Counted from the first letter of the stretch, positions 17,064-26,565 are shown. The stretch is 51,546 nt of DNA from Myxococcaceae bacterium (GCA_020247085.1 JADCJJ010000374.1:1-51546), one strand, 5' to 3'. The notes: generated by a model not told the origin, from the letters alone. Program-made: numbers and translations.

Positions 17064-19763
17064 ATGCTGCGACTCGCCCTCGGTTGCCTGACGCTGGTCG
17101 GGCTCGCCTGTCAGCCCGCGATGATGCCCCCGGCCTTCGACGGCCCACCAGTCTGGGTGGGGCATGTCGACGGGGTCGATGCCCTGGTGGGCGTCGCGCT
17201 CGAAGAGGGGGTCGTCGTCGCGTACGTCTGCGGCAAGGACTCCTGGGAGACGCGGACGGGCTGGTTCGCGACGCAGCTCGCGGACGGGGCCCTCGGCGAG
17301 GGCGAGGTGGTGCCGGCCCGGAGCGCGTCGGGGCACGTCCTCGAGGCCGTGCGCGTCGAGCGCCGCCAGGTGAGCGGCACGCTGCGCTTCGCGGACGGGC
17401 TGACGGCGACGTTCACGGCTGAGCGCGCCAACCCCGTCACGGCGGCGGGGCTCTATGAGTCGACTTCCAGCGAGGGCCAGGCGGGGCTCATCGTCACCAA
17501 CGACCTCGACGCGGCAGGCGCGGCGGCGGCCGTCGGGAGTGACGGCACGACGACCCGGGCGCAGGTGCAGGTCATGTCCGGCCTCGCGGCCGGTGCGGTC
17601 ACGCCGGCTGGGCTCCGCACGGTCCAGGTCTCGATTCCGAACCTCTCGGTGACAGGCCTCACGCAGGTGACGCCCACGCAGCAGTCCGTCACCGGCCGAA
17701 GCCCGATTCTCTACATCCTCGTGCACGGCATGTCGCACTCGGCAGGAACCGCCGCGGCGACGCTCGACACGCCACCGGTCTCGCGCGACGAGTGGAGCGT
17801 GGAGTTCCTGCGTGGCCTGTTGGGCGCGGAACCCGGCGCCAGCAACCCGCTCTTCAGCTTCGCCGCGCCGTTCGCTGACGACGACTACCGCACCGCGGGC
17901 GCGACCTTCCCCGCGACGCTCTCCGAGGGCGACATCGCCGACAACCCGGGGTTGCCCGCGAACTTCGTCACGCTGGTGCAGGTGTCACCGCCGCCGCCCG
18001 GGTTCCCCGCGGGGGCTCCGCGCCTGGCTCCGCCCAGCTCGGCCTTCATCACCTACCGCGACGTTCCCGGCGGCCTCGTGCAGTCCGGCCAGCGCGTCGC
18101 CAACCAGGCCTACCTCGCGCTGCGGTGGTACGAGGAGCGCTTCCGCCGCACGCCGCGCGTCATCTTCGTCGCCCAGAGCTTTGGCGGCATCACCTCGCGC
18201 TTCGTGCTCAGTGTGCCGTCGGCGGCCGAGCTTCGCGCCGCGCAGGTGCCGTTCGACGGCGTCTCGCTCAGCGCCGAGGACACGCGGCGCATGGTGTACG
18301 TGCGAGACCGCACCGTTTCGCTGGTGACGCTGGGCACGCCGCACGAGGGCAGTTTCCTGGCGGACCTCGGGGTGCCGGTACAGACGGCGGCGCTGCGCAT
18401 GTCGGCGGTGGCGCGGAACGAGGTGACTGGCACGGGGTCCGGGGTCGACCTCTTCGCCGGCGCGCTGCGCGGGCTCGCGCAGCGCTTCCCCACCCTCGCG
18501 CCGGCCTCGCTCAGCGTGCAGCGGGCGCAGGCCTCCATCGAGGCGGGGTTCGACGAACTCGACCGCCAGCTGAACGGCCGCGCGCTGCGCGACCTTCGCC
18601 GCGACTTCTGGGAGCGCGTCAACCGCGGCCCTCTGCACCCGCGCAAGGCCCGGCGTGGCTCGTCGCCGATTCAGAGCGCAGCGCAGCAGCTCATCCCCGT
18701 CTACGCGGGCGGCGCTCGCAGCCCCGGCGGCCGCGCCTTCACCGCGCCCGAGCTCTCGGCGTTCTCGCGCTATGCCCTCGAGAACGAGCGCGAGCGCGGG
18801 TGGATCGTGATGACGATGGGGGCCGACACGGCGGTGCGCCTGCTGCGCACCGAGGGCTTCGGGCGAACGTCGAACCCCGTGCTGAGCGGCTTCGCGGAGC
18901 GTCTCGACCGGCGCCGGCGGCTCATCGACCTCGGCGCGGCGGCGCGAACCCAGGCGCAGGCCCTCGCGAGCCAGCTGAGCCCATGGCTCGTCGAGCAGCA
19001 GGGCGCGGCGAGCCCGCTCGACGCCTTCGTCACCCTCGCGCTCGGGCCCGCGCAGGGCCTCTCGGTGCCGGTGTACCTCGACGAGGAGGGCGCCTTCGAC
19101 CTGTCGGGCCGGGTGACCGCGCCCGCGCTCGGCTTCGCCTGCATCGACGGCGACCAGACGTTTCGCATCGTCCTCGACTTCGGGAGGCTCTTGTCCGCGC
19201 TCGTCGCTGTCCACTCGAGCCTCTCGAACGCGCGGCAGGCCGTCGCGACCCAGGACTTGAACGTGATGCTCCCGGCGCTCGCCCTCGCGTCGGCCGACGT
19301 CGACGCCGTGAAGCAGTGGTTCCTCGACAAGTACGCCGCGCTGCAGGTGGCCGAGGGCCGCTGCCGCTTGCCCAACGACGTCTCCCTCGGGAGCCTGCTC
19401 GGCGTCGCCAACCTGCCGAACTGGAAGGCCGTGGTCGGCATGGACGCCTTCCCGGCGCCGCGCTGGGTGCGCTCGGGGCGGGGCGCGAGCGACGGCGAAA
19501 TCGACACCGACGGCGCGGTGGCCTTCGACTCGGCGATGGGCCTCACCCTGGGCACCACGACGCCGCTGTTCTTCGACCACGAGCGCACCGACGACATGCG
19601 CAACGGCGCGCCTGCGCCCGGCTCGTGGTACCGGTTCTTCGACTCTCCCATCGAGGCGGACAACCACGGCATGCAGCACCAGTTCGTCGCGGGGGAGTGG
19701 ATTTTCGACACCTTCGCGCCCGCTGGGCCGGTGCCGCAACGCGACGGGCTGGGGCGCTTCTGA
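17064..19763 (+). CDS. Large lipoprotein with alpha/beta-hydrolase (lipase-like) core
   Basis: This 899-residue protein has a lipoprotein signal, MLRLALGCLTLVGLAC, with lipobox GLAC. A beta-rich region to about residue 205 is followed by an alpha/beta-hydrolase core. That core has ILYILVHGMSHSAG (oxyanion-type HG), nucleophile motif AQSFGG in VIFVAQSFGGITSRFV near residue 374, and LGTPHEGS after it. The elbow is A-x-S-x-G instead of the standard G-x-S-x-G. The catalytic His is uncertain; NHGMQH near the C-terminus is a candidate. At nearly 900 residues it is far longer than a simple lipase. Cell-surface lipase or esterase is the best guess. Confidence 0.75.
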   Translation: MLRLALGCLTLVGLACQPAMMPPAFDGPPVWVGHVDGVDALVGVALEEGVVVAYVCGKDSWETRTGWFATQLADGALGEGEVVPARSASGHVLEAVRVERRQVSGTLRFADGLTATFTAERANPVTAAGLYESTSSEGQAGLIVTNDLDAAGAAAAVGSDGTTTRAQVQVMSGLAAGAVTPAGLRTVQVSIPNLSVTGLTQVTPTQQSVTGRSPILYILVHGMSHSAGTAAATLDTPPVSRDEWSVEFLRGLLGAEPGASNPLFSFAAPFADDDYRTAGATFPATLSEGDIADNPGLPANFVTLVQVSPPPPGFPAGAPRLAPPSSAFITYRDVPGGLVQSGQRVANQAYLALRWYEERFRRTPRVIFVAQSFGGITSRFVLSVPSAAELRAAQVPFDGVSLSAEDTRRMVYVRDRTVSLVTLGTPHEGSFLADLGVPVQTAALRMSAVARNEVTGTGSGVDLFAGALRGLAQRFPTLAPASLSVQRAQASIEAGFDELDRQLNGRALRDLRRDFWERVNRGPLHPRKARRGSSPIQSAAQQLIPVYAGGARSPGGRAFTAPELSAFSRYALENERERGWIVMTMGADTAVRLLRTEGFGRTSNPVLSGFAERLDRRRRLIDLGAAARTQAQALASQLSPWLVEQQGAASPLDAFVTLALGPAQGLSVPVYLDEEGAFDLSGRVTAPALGFACIDGDQTFRIVLDFGRLLSALVAVHSSLSNARQAVATQDLNVMLPALALASADVDAVKQWFLDKYAALQVAEGRCRLPNDVSLGSLLGVANLPNWKAVVGMDAFPAPRWVRSGRGASDGEIDTDGAVAFDSAMGLTLGTTTPLFFDHERTDDMRNGAPAPGSWYRFFDSPIEADNHGMQHQFVAGEWIFDTFAPAGPVPQRDGLGRF

Positions 19764-19952
19764 CGGGCGAGGCCGAGGTCGGCGCCCGGTCGGCCTTCGC
19801 GACGTTCGTACCGTCGGCCAGGCGCGGCGAAGCCCCCTCGCGCGAGAACGTCGCCACGTCCTCGTCCGGCTCGACGTCGGGCGTCACGTCGGCGGGGCAG
19901 GCGCGTCAGCGGGTCGGCCGCGGGGTTCACGCTCCGCTTTGGGCAGCGCTCG

Positions 19953-20444
19953 TCAGCGCACGAGCCGGCGCAGCTCCGAGCGCGCCACCGCCAGCCCCTT
20001 GCGCCCGCCCGACAGCAGCCGGTCGTTGAGCGCCGAGAGGCGGTCGGCGAGCTGGTGGGCGAGGTTGCTCACCACCTTCAGCGCGCCGACGTCGTTCGCC
20101 AGCAGCCGCTTGCGGAAGGCCGTCCGGGGCAGCCGCACGGCCACGACGGGGCATAGCGCCCGGGCCGTCGCCGAGCGTGTCGGGGTGTCGCGGAGCAGCG
20201 AGAGCTCACCCAGGACCGCGCCGGGGCCCACCTCGGCGAGCACCGTCCCGTCACGAGACACCTCGACGTCCCCCTCGAGAATGACCCACAGCGCGTCACC
20301 GGGTTGCCCCTCGGTGAAGAGCGCGGCGCTCGCGTCGAAGCGGCGTTGCTCGCACAGCTCGAACAGCGAGTTCACCTCGTCGGCGGAGAGGCCCGCGCAG
20401 AGCGGCGTGGTAGCGAACTTCTCGTAGAGCGAGGCAGCTGGCAT
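19953..20444 (-). CDS. Cyclic-nucleotide-binding domain protein (CNBD only)
   Basis: This 163-residue protein is a single cNMP-binding beta-roll with no DNA-binding domain. Visible elements are FTEGQPGDALWVILEGDVEV, then GPGAVLGELSLL and RSATARAL, the last two forming the phosphate-binding cassette. A short C-terminal helical part of ~45 residues follows. GELSLL is the usual G-E position; the R-S-A-T-A segment carries the Arg expected to contact the phosphate. It probably senses cAMP or a related nucleotide and acts through a partner protein. It converges with the lipase-like gene, and the gap 19764-19952 holds nothing I recognise. Confidence 0.85.
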   Translation of the reverse strand: MPAASLYEKFATTPLCAGLSADEVNSLFELCEQRRFDASAALFTEGQPGDALWVILEGDVEVSRDGTVLAEVGPGAVLGELSLLRDTPTRSATARALCPVVAVRLPRTAFRKRLLANDVGALKVVSNLAHQLADRLSALNDRLLSGGRKGLAVARSELRRLVR

Positions 20445-20520
20445 GGCGTGAAGACCCCCGGTCGGTGGACGCGGCGACCAAACCCCAAACCTCCTCCAGC
20501 CGCGAGCGCGTCGCGGCCCG

Positions 20521-21060
20521 TCACTCCTTCGGCGTCGCGCGCACGTCGAACTTCGTCGCCGTGAGGAGCGGCGTGCGCGGGTCGAACCGGAAGTCGACGT
20601 AGCGGGCGTTCGCCTCCTTCTCGGCCAGCTCGGTCTTCGCGCGGCCCACCTCGCGCCCGGCGACGTCGTAGGCGCGCAGCTCGACGGTGCCGGTCCAGCC
20701 CTTCTCGAACGACATGTAGACGGTGATGGTGTGTGCCGCCGTGCCCTCCTCGCCGCGGGTGGCCCGGGTGACGGTGAGGCCTTGCGGCGCGAGTGACTCG
20801 TGCACGTCGAGCGTCACCTCCTTGAAGCCCTTCTCGATGCCCGTGCCGAGGCCCTTCACCACCTCGCCGGTGCTCTCGGCGAGCGTCTGGGCGGCCTCCT
20901 TGCCCTCTTTCTTCACGGCCTCGGCCGCGCCCTTGAGCAGCTTCGCCTTGGTGGCGACGAGCAGGTTGCCCTCGTCCTCGGCGGCCTTCAGCTTCTCTTC
21001 GCGGCTCTTGCAGGCGGTGAGCGTCAAGGCGGCCAGGGCGACGACGGCGGCGAATCGCAT
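20521..21060 (-). CDS. Lipoprotein of unknown function
   Basis: This 179-residue protein has a clear lipoprotein signal, MRFAAVVALAALTLTAC, with lipobox LTAC. An alanine/lysine/glutamate-rich helical region comes next (residues ~20-75, AEAVKKEGKEAAQTLAESTG), then a beta-type domain (TITVYMSFEKGWTGTVELRA, YVDFRFDPRTPLL). The start at 21060 is chosen because it gives a canonical signal; the frame extends to 21099 with a weak alternative. Periplasmic or envelope location is likely. I do not recognise the C-terminal domain. Confidence 0.75.
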   Translation of the reverse strand: MRFAAVVALAALTLTACKSREEKLKAAEDEGNLLVATKAKLLKGAAEAVKKEGKEAAQTLAESTGEVVKGLGTGIEKGFKEVTLDVHESLAPQGLTVTRATRGEEGTAAHTITVYMSFEKGWTGTVELRAYDVAGREVGRAKTELAEKEANARYVDFRFDPRTPLLTATKFDVRATPKE

Positions 21061-21412
21061 CGGGAGTCGTTCGAGAGAGAGGGGCATGGAGAAGGTCACG
21101 GCAGCAATGCGGGGTGATTTCGCTGCGCAAGCAGCTGCGCAGGGGCAAACGTGGTGACGATGCCTTAGGCACCCCGCAAGGTGAAGGCAACGCGGTCGTG
21201 TCGAGCCCGGGCGAAGGCGTCAGCGGGCCGGCCGGCGCCCACGTGTTCGTGCTCGAGGCCGTGGCGCCCGCCGCGCGTGGGGACGTCATCGCGCTGACCG
21301 GGGCAGGGCGCCCCGTCGTCGCTGGGAGGGGGTGTGGGCCCTCGTCGGGCGCGAGGGGGCGGTGTGGCGCGTGGAGCGGACGCGCGGCCCCGGCTGGGCG
21401 ACAATCGCCGCC
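21061..21412. other. Divergent intergenic region, no gene seen
   Basis: This is 352 bp between the lipoprotein (minus) and the PilZ gene (plus). A modestly less G+C-rich stretch at 21095-21150 (AAGGTCACGGCAGCAATGCGG, GTGATTTCGCTGCGCAAGC) could hold promoters. No repeat, RNA or coding region is supported. Confidence 0.4.
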
Positions 21413-22441
21413 ATGGACGGCACGCTCCAGCAGGGGTTCTTCCGCTCGGTGTCCGAGGCCTTCGAGCGGAACCGCGAGGCCGCGTCGCAGGGCTTCGAGC
21501 TGGTCCTCCTCGGGCTCCTGGCGCTGCTGCTGGCGGCGCAGGCCATCGGGCTCTGGCGCCGGCGCCGGGGGCTCGCGCTCGACGTCGAGCAGCTCGCCCG
21601 GCAGCGGGGCCTCACCCCCGAGGAGCTGGCCTTCGCGCGGGCGCTGTCGAAGGCCGGCGGCGTCGCGCCGATGGAGCTGCTGACGCACCTCGACACCTTC
21701 GAGCGCGTCACCGGGAAGGCGCTCGAGGGCGCCCTCGCCGTCGAGCCCGGAGGGGAGCCGCTGGCCCGGCAGGTGCGGCATCTTCGGCACCTGTTGCACT
21801 TCGACCGGCTGCCGACGCACGCGCCGCTCCTGTCCACGCGCGAGCTCGCGCCCGGCACCGCGGTGCGCCTGGGCGCTGCCCACGGAGAGGTGACCGTCGT
21901 CGACGAGGAGCGGCTCGAGGTCGAGCTCCGGGCGCCGGCGTCACTCGAGCCGGGGGCGGCCGTCACCCTGGAGCTGACGCACGCGCGCGAGGCCCGCTAC
22001 GAGCTGCGCTGCCGCGTGCAGGAGGTGCACGGGGGCGTTCACCTGCGCCTGACGCACGACGAGGCGCCGGTGCGCGTGCAGCTGCGGGAGTTTGCCCGGG
22101 TGAAGGCGTCGGGCCCCATCGCGCTGGTGGCGGTGTCGTGGCCGGGGCACGCCCTCGAGCGCCGCGAGGTGCGGGGGCGGCTCGTCGATGTGAGCGGCGG
22201 GGGCGCGCTGGTGGCGGCGAGCGCGGTGCTGCCGCCGGGCGTGCGCGTCGCGGCGACGTTTCAGGCGGGCGGGCAGGCCTTCACCCGCGTCGAGGGCGTG
22301 GTGGTGGCGACGCACGCGTCGGGCGCCGGCGCCTTCGAGCTGCACCTCGAGTTCACGCAGCTGCGGCCCGCCGAGCGGGAGCGCCTCGTCGGCGCGGTGG
22401 CGAAGCTGCAGCTCGAGGAGCGCAGCGCCGCGAAGGCGTGA
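21413..22441 (+). CDS. Membrane-anchored PilZ-domain protein (probable c-di-GMP effector)
   Basis: This 342-residue protein has one membrane segment at residues ~28-47 (ELVLLGLLALLLAAQAIGLW) and a helical cytoplasmic region. A two-domain C-terminal half follows, resembling YcgR: a beta-barrel of ~100 residues, then PilZ. The PilZ signature is present as RxxxR in LREFARV (near residue 225) and DVSGGG (D/NxSxxG) about 28 residues later. Both are the residues that bind c-di-GMP. The start at 21413 is chosen because it begins just before the membrane segment; the longer frame from 21332 adds Arg-rich residues. A role in motility or surface behaviour is inferred. Confidence 0.82.
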   Translation: MDGTLQQGFFRSVSEAFERNREAASQGFELVLLGLLALLLAAQAIGLWRRRRGLALDVEQLARQRGLTPEELAFARALSKAGGVAPMELLTHLDTFERVTGKALEGALAVEPGGEPLARQVRHLRHLLHFDRLPTHAPLLSTRELAPGTAVRLGAAHGEVTVVDEERLEVELRAPASLEPGAAVTLELTHAREARYELRCRVQEVHGGVHLRLTHDEAPVRVQLREFARVKASGPIALVAVSWPGHALERREVRGRLVDVSGGGALVAASAVLPPGVRVAATFQAGGQAFTRVEGVVVATHASGAGAFELHLEFTQLRPAERERLVGAVAKLQLEERSAAKA

Positions 22442-22533
22442 GCGCGGGCCGCGGGCGCTTCGAATTCTCCGGCTCGTCGCGCGACGGGCCGATATGACGG
22501 AGCGCTCCGACCGTTCTCCCTTGCGTGACGCGC

Positions 22534-23040
22534 ATGAACGACGCCTGGACGCTTCGCATCTCGGAACACGACCACGTCGTCGTCCTCGCCCTGCTCTCCA
22601 GGGGCGTGCGGCTCCAGGACGCGCGCGACCTCGCGCAGGACGCCTGGGCGCGGCTCGTCGAGGCCGAGCGCGCCGGCCGGCTGGAGCGCATCGAGCTGCC
22701 CGGGCTCGTCATTCGGCAGGCCATGTTCCTGCTCGCGGAGCGTCATCGCGTGTTGAGGCGCCGGGTCGACGTCGACGTCGAGGTCGAGGTCGCCGCCGAG
22801 CTCCCCGCCAGCGGAGAGCCCGAGTCCATCGTCGATGCGAGGCGCCGCCTCGCGCTCGTGTCGGCCACCCTCGAGCAGGTGCCGCCTCGCGGCAGGCAAG
22901 TCATGGAGAGCCTCCTCGCCAGCTCCGACGGCCATGCCCAGCAGGCAGCTCGCATCGGCCTCTCGGTTCAGCGATTCCGCCAGGTGCTGTGCGAGGTGCG
23001 CGCCCGTCTCCGCGCGGCGATGGGAGAGGACGGCCGATGA
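22534..23040 (+). CDS. ECF-type RNA polymerase sigma factor
   Basis: This 168-residue protein has a sigma region 2 (DARDLAQDAWARLVEAERAG and the following helix) and a region 4 helix-turn-helix (PPRGRQVMESLL, then AARIGLSVQRFRQVLCEVRA). There is no region 3 or 1.1, as in extracytoplasmic-function sigma factors. The start at 22534 (MNDAW) is one of two close options; GTG at 22525 is the other. Its stop overlaps the ATG of the next gene by ATGA, and that gene encodes a zinc-binding membrane protein, so the two form a sigma/anti-sigma pair. Confidence 0.82.
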   Translation: MNDAWTLRISEHDHVVVLALLSRGVRLQDARDLAQDAWARLVEAERAGRLERIELPGLVIRQAMFLLAERHRVLRRRVDVDVEVEVAAELPASGEPESIVDARRRLALVSATLEQVPPRGRQVMESLLASSDGHAQQAARIGLSVQRFRQVLCEVRARLRAAMGEDGR

Positions 23041-23426
23041 AGCACCCGTCCATCTACGAGCTGGCCTGCTTCGCCGAGACCGGCCATGGCGCGGACGAGT
23101 TCGAGCCTCATGTCCAGGTCTGTGACGACTGCGCCCGGCGGTTGTCTCAGCTCGCGTGGCGGTCTCTCGCCGCGCGTGGGCTGACGGCCGACGTCGTCGT
23201 CCCCGCCGCTCCCGCGCCTGTCGTCGTCCCGCTCCTGGTGGCCGTGCTGACCTGTTTCGCCATGATGGTCTCCAGTCAGACGAGCGCCGCGCCGCTGCCT
23301 CCGTCCGGCGAGCCGGTGAGCGTCGGGCCCTCGGAGCTCCACGGGACGCCGCTGGCCCCCTCCACGCGCGAGCCCGCGCGCCGCCTCACGCCCGGCGATG
23401 CCGGGTGGGGCTCCCGCTCGGACTGA
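23037..23426 (+). CDS. Putative membrane anti-sigma factor with zinc-type motif
   Basis: This 129-residue protein is translationally coupled to the ECF sigma gene (ATGA overlap). The N-terminal ~45 residues contain H-x3-C-x2-C in HVQVCDDC, the zinc-binding anti-sigma signature. A single membrane segment, VVVPLLVAVLTCFAMMVS, lies at residues ~60-78, followed by a Pro/Ser-rich external tail of ~50 residues. Expected topology is the sigma-binding domain inside and the tail in the periplasm. The signal sensed is unknown. Confidence 0.75.
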   Translation: MKHPSIYELACFAETGHGADEFEPHVQVCDDCARRLSQLAWRSLAARGLTADVVVPAAPAPVVVPLLVAVLTCFAMMVSSQTSAAPLPPSGEPVSVGPSELHGTPLAPSTREPARRLTPGDAGWGSRSD

Positions 23427-23474
23427 CGGGCGCCGCGGGCCGCGCCCGCAAGGCACCAGAAAAGGAGGGTCTCG

Positions 23475-25226
23475 ATGGAGCTCCCATCAGCGGTGAGGTC
23501 TGCCCTCGCCTCGTCGACGGTCTTTCGCCTCTCGTTCCTCTTCGGCGCGGTCATCGTCTTGCCGCGGCTCGGCGCCGTCGGCCTGTGGGACCCGTGGGAG
23601 ACGCACTACGCCGAGGTCGGCCGCCAGATGCTCGCGCGCGCGGACCTCGTCCACCCGTACTGGCAGAGCGCCTGGTTCTTCTCGAAGCCGCCCGTTGTCG
23701 CGTGGCTCTCGGCCTTCGGCCTCTTCGTCTCGGGCGCACAGCCGTGGGGCCGCCCGGGAGAGGGCCCGCTGCCCGACGGGGTCGAGTGGTTCGTTCGGCT
23801 GCCCTTCGCGCTCCTCGTCCTCTTCGCCGGCGCCATGCTCGCCGAGACGGTCGCCCGCAGTTCCACGCGGCGGGCCGGGCTGCTGGTGGCGCTCGTGTGG
23901 TGGACGATGCCGCTGGTGGACTTTCTGGCGCGACAGGTGATGACCGACGGGCCCTTCGTCAGCTGCTTCATCCTCGCGCTGTGCTTCGCCTCACACGCCG
24001 AGCGCTCGAAGCGCCCGCGTGACTGGGCCGCCAGCTTCACCTTCGTGGGCCTCGGTGTGCTCTCGAAGGGCCTCATCGGTCTCCTCCCCGCCCTGGTGCT
24101 GTTCGGCGGCTGGCTCGTTCTCGACGGGCGTGACGTGAAGGCGCGCCTCGCCGAGGTGCCGAAGTGGACGAGCCTGTTCGCCGTCGCGCCCCCCGCGGCC
24201 TGGCTCCTCGCGATGGCGCGCTTCGAGGGGCGCGACGAGGAGGGGAAGACGTTCATCGAGCGCTTCTTCGTCTACGACCACCTCGACCGCTTCACGAGCG
24301 GCGTACACACCACCACGCCTGGCGGAACCTTCGCCTACTTCCTCGACCAGGGAGCGTTCGCCATCTTCCCGTGGGTCCTCTTCGTGCCGCTCGCGCTCGT
24401 CGTGCTCTCGACGCGTGGGCTGGCTGGGGGGCGCTGGAGGCTCGCCGTCACCTGGGCCAGCGCCCTCGCCGTCACCTTCACGCTCTTCACGATGAGCGCG
24501 ACCCGGTTTCACCACTACGTCATGCCGATGCTGCCGCCGCTCGCGGTCCTCATCGGACTGGCGCTCGATGCCTGCTGGGACGACGTTCGCCCCCCGGCTC
24601 CAGCGCTCGCCGCGGGCCTCGTGTTGTTCGCCGTCACCGTGAAGGACCTCGCGCAGCGGCCTCGACACTGGCTCGACCTCTTCACCTACAACCACGACCG
24701 CCCCTACCCCACCGAGCTCGTCAGCCGGCCGCTCCTCGAGGGAGCCCCGGGGTGGCTGACGCTCGGCGCGACGCTCGCGGGTGCGTCTCTCGCGCTCGTC
24801 GTCATCGGGGGCATGGCGGCGCTGGGGGCGAGCGGTGAACGCCTGCTCCGAGGGACGGCGATGATGGGCGTGGGCCTTGCCCTGTTCCTGTCATGGGTGC
24901 ACTGGCCCCAGCTCGGCCGACACTGGACCCAGCGAGACCTGCTCGCGCGCTACCACTCCGAGCGCAGGCCGGCCGAGCCCCTGTGCGCCTTCTTGATGAA
25001 CTGGAAGGGGGAGACGTTCTACTCGCGCAACGAGGTGACGCAGGTTGGCGCGCGCGACCCGCGCGGAGAGGTGGCCCACCTCGTCTCGTCGCACCCGCGC
25101 GCGTGGTTCCTCGTCGAGCAGCACCGCGTCGAGGTGCTCCGCTCGGTGTTGCCAGCAGGCGCGCGGCTCAGGGTCATCGACTCGCAGCAGACGAACAAGT
25201 TCGTGCTCGCCCTCGTCGAGCGGTGA
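23475..25226 (+). CDS. GT39/ArnT-like membrane glycosyltransferase
   Basis: This 583-residue polytopic membrane protein has about 11-12 hydrophobic segments. The first periplasmic loop carries GLWDPWETHYAEVGRQM, the acidic catalytic-loop signature of polyprenyl-phosphate-sugar-dependent transferases (PMT/ArnT superfamily). RQVMTDGPFVS is another family element. A ~100-residue soluble C-terminal portion ends VLALVER. It transfers a sugar from a lipid-linked donor to lipid A, protein or polysaccharide; the acceptor cannot be told. An excellent ribosome binding site, AAAGGAGGG, precedes the ATG. It follows the anti-sigma gene by 48 bp and may be in the same operon. Confidence 0.87.
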   Translation: MELPSAVRSALASSTVFRLSFLFGAVIVLPRLGAVGLWDPWETHYAEVGRQMLARADLVHPYWQSAWFFSKPPVVAWLSAFGLFVSGAQPWGRPGEGPLPDGVEWFVRLPFALLVLFAGAMLAETVARSSTRRAGLLVALVWWTMPLVDFLARQVMTDGPFVSCFILALCFASHAERSKRPRDWAASFTFVGLGVLSKGLIGLLPALVLFGGWLVLDGRDVKARLAEVPKWTSLFAVAPPAAWLLAMARFEGRDEEGKTFIERFFVYDHLDRFTSGVHTTTPGGTFAYFLDQGAFAIFPWVLFVPLALVVLSTRGLAGGRWRLAVTWASALAVTFTLFTMSATRFHHYVMPMLPPLAVLIGLALDACWDDVRPPAPALAAGLVLFAVTVKDLAQRPRHWLDLFTYNHDRPYPTELVSRPLLEGAPGWLTLGATLAGASLALVVIGGMAALGASGERLLRGTAMMGVGLALFLSWVHWPQLGRHWTQRDLLARYHSERRPAEPLCAFLMNWKGETFYSRNEVTQVGARDPRGEVAHLVSSHPRAWFLVEQHRVEVLRSVLPAGARLRVIDSQQTNKFVLALVER

Positions 25227-25289
25227 GGGCCGGGCTTCGGTGTGGGGCTCGAGGGCGCTCGTCGGGCCCTGGGGCCTCGCCGCCCGGGC

Positions 25290-26507
25290 TCACCCGGAGA
25301 CGCGCGGAGCCGGCGCCTCGACGGGAGGCGGCCTGAACGCCGGGGCCTCGAGGCTCCGCGCCGCGTCGAGCCCTCGCTGGAGGTCGGCGACGAGGTCGCC
25401 CTCGGCCTCGAGCCCCACCGACAGGCGCAGCAGGCCATCGCCGATGCCCGCGACGGCGCGGTCCCCGGGCGGCATCGACGCGTGCGTCATGGTGGCCGGG
25501 TGCGCGACGAGGCTCTCGACGCCGCCGAGCGACTCGGCGAGGCAGAACACCCGCACCGCGTCGGTGAAGCGCCGCGCGGCCTCGAGGCCGCCCTTCAGCT
25601 CGAGGCTCACCATGGCGCCGAAGCCGCGCTGCTGTCGCTTCGCCAGCGCGTGCCCCGGGTGCGACGGCAGGCCGGGGTAGAAGACGCGCGCGACGGCCGG
25701 GTGGCGCGTCAGCACGTCGACGACGGCCACGGCGTTCTCCTGGTGCACGCGCCAGCGCGCCGACAGCGTGCGCAGGCCGCGCAGTGTGAGGAACGCGTCG
25801 AAGGGCGCCCCCGTCAGGCCGAGGCAGTTGCCCCAGAAGGCGACCTGCTCGTGCAGCGCCGCCGTCTTCGACACCACCACCCCACCCACCACGTCACCGT
25901 GCCCGTTGAGGTACTTCGTCGTCGAGTGGACGACGACGTCGGCGCCGAGGGCCAGCGGCGACTGCAGCCACGGCGAGAGGAAGGTGTTGTCGACGACGAC
26001 GAGCGCGCCCACCTCGTGCGCCGCGGCCGACACCGCGACCAGGTCGGTGATGGCCAGCAGCGGGTTGCTCGGCGTCTCGAGCCACACGAGCGATGGCTTC
26101 GCGGTGCGCAGCCGGGCGAGCGCCTCGGGGTGCTGGAAGTCGAGCACCACGGGCGAGAGCCGCCCCTGCGCCTGGTACGAGCGGAACAGCCGCATCGTGC
26201 CCCCGTAGCAGTCGTGCGGCACCACCACCGTCTCGCCCACGCCGGCGAGCTGCAGCGCCAGCGTCACCGCCGCCATGCCCGAGGCCGTCACCACCGCGCC
26301 GTGGCCACCCTCGAGGTCGGCCAGCGCCTGCTCGAGGAGCGCCCGCGTCGGGTTGCCCGAGCGCGTGTAGTCGTACGGCCGGCGCTCGCCGAGGCGGTGG
26401 AAGGTGAAGTTGGTAGACAGGTGCAGCGGCGGAACCACCGCGCCGTGGGCTTCGTCGCTCGCGATGCCCGCGCGCACCGAGATGGTCTGCAATCGGCTCG
26501 TCGTCAT
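25290..26507 (-). CDS. metB: Cystathionine gamma-synthase (MetB-like)
   Basis: This 405-residue PLP enzyme of Cys/Met metabolism condenses an O-acyl-homoserine with cysteine to cystathionine on the way to methionine. The PLP lysine is K198 in HSTTKYLNGH, the same number as I recall for E. coli MetB. Other MetB-like features are PHDCYGGTMRLF, DYTRSGNPTR, VVDNTFLSPWLQSPLALGAD, LGLTGAPFDAFL and LAESLGGVESL. The start at 26507 is decided by the leader, because the longer frame from 26567 would run into the SAM riboswitch. Cystathionine gamma-lyase is the main alternative, but methionine-type control favours synthesis. Confidence 0.92.
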   Translation of the reverse strand: MTTSRLQTISVRAGIASDEAHGAVVPPLHLSTNFTFHRLGERRPYDYTRSGNPTRALLEQALADLEGGHGAVVTASGMAAVTLALQLAGVGETVVVPHDCYGGTMRLFRSYQAQGRLSPVVLDFQHPEALARLRTAKPSLVWLETPSNPLLAITDLVAVSAAAHEVGALVVVDNTFLSPWLQSPLALGADVVVHSTTKYLNGHGDVVGGVVVSKTAALHEQVAFWGNCLGLTGAPFDAFLTLRGLRTLSARWRVHQENAVAVVDVLTRHPAVARVFYPGLPSHPGHALAKRQQRGFGAMVSLELKGGLEAARRFTDAVRVFCLAESLGGVESLVAHPATMTHASMPPGDRAVAGIGDGLLRLSVGLEAEGDLVADLQRGLDAARSLEAPAFRPPPVEAPAPRVSG

Positions 26508-26565
26508 GTCGACTCCACTCCCGGGCCGCTGTGGCGTCATCCCGGGCCGTGGAGCCTCCACGCCC

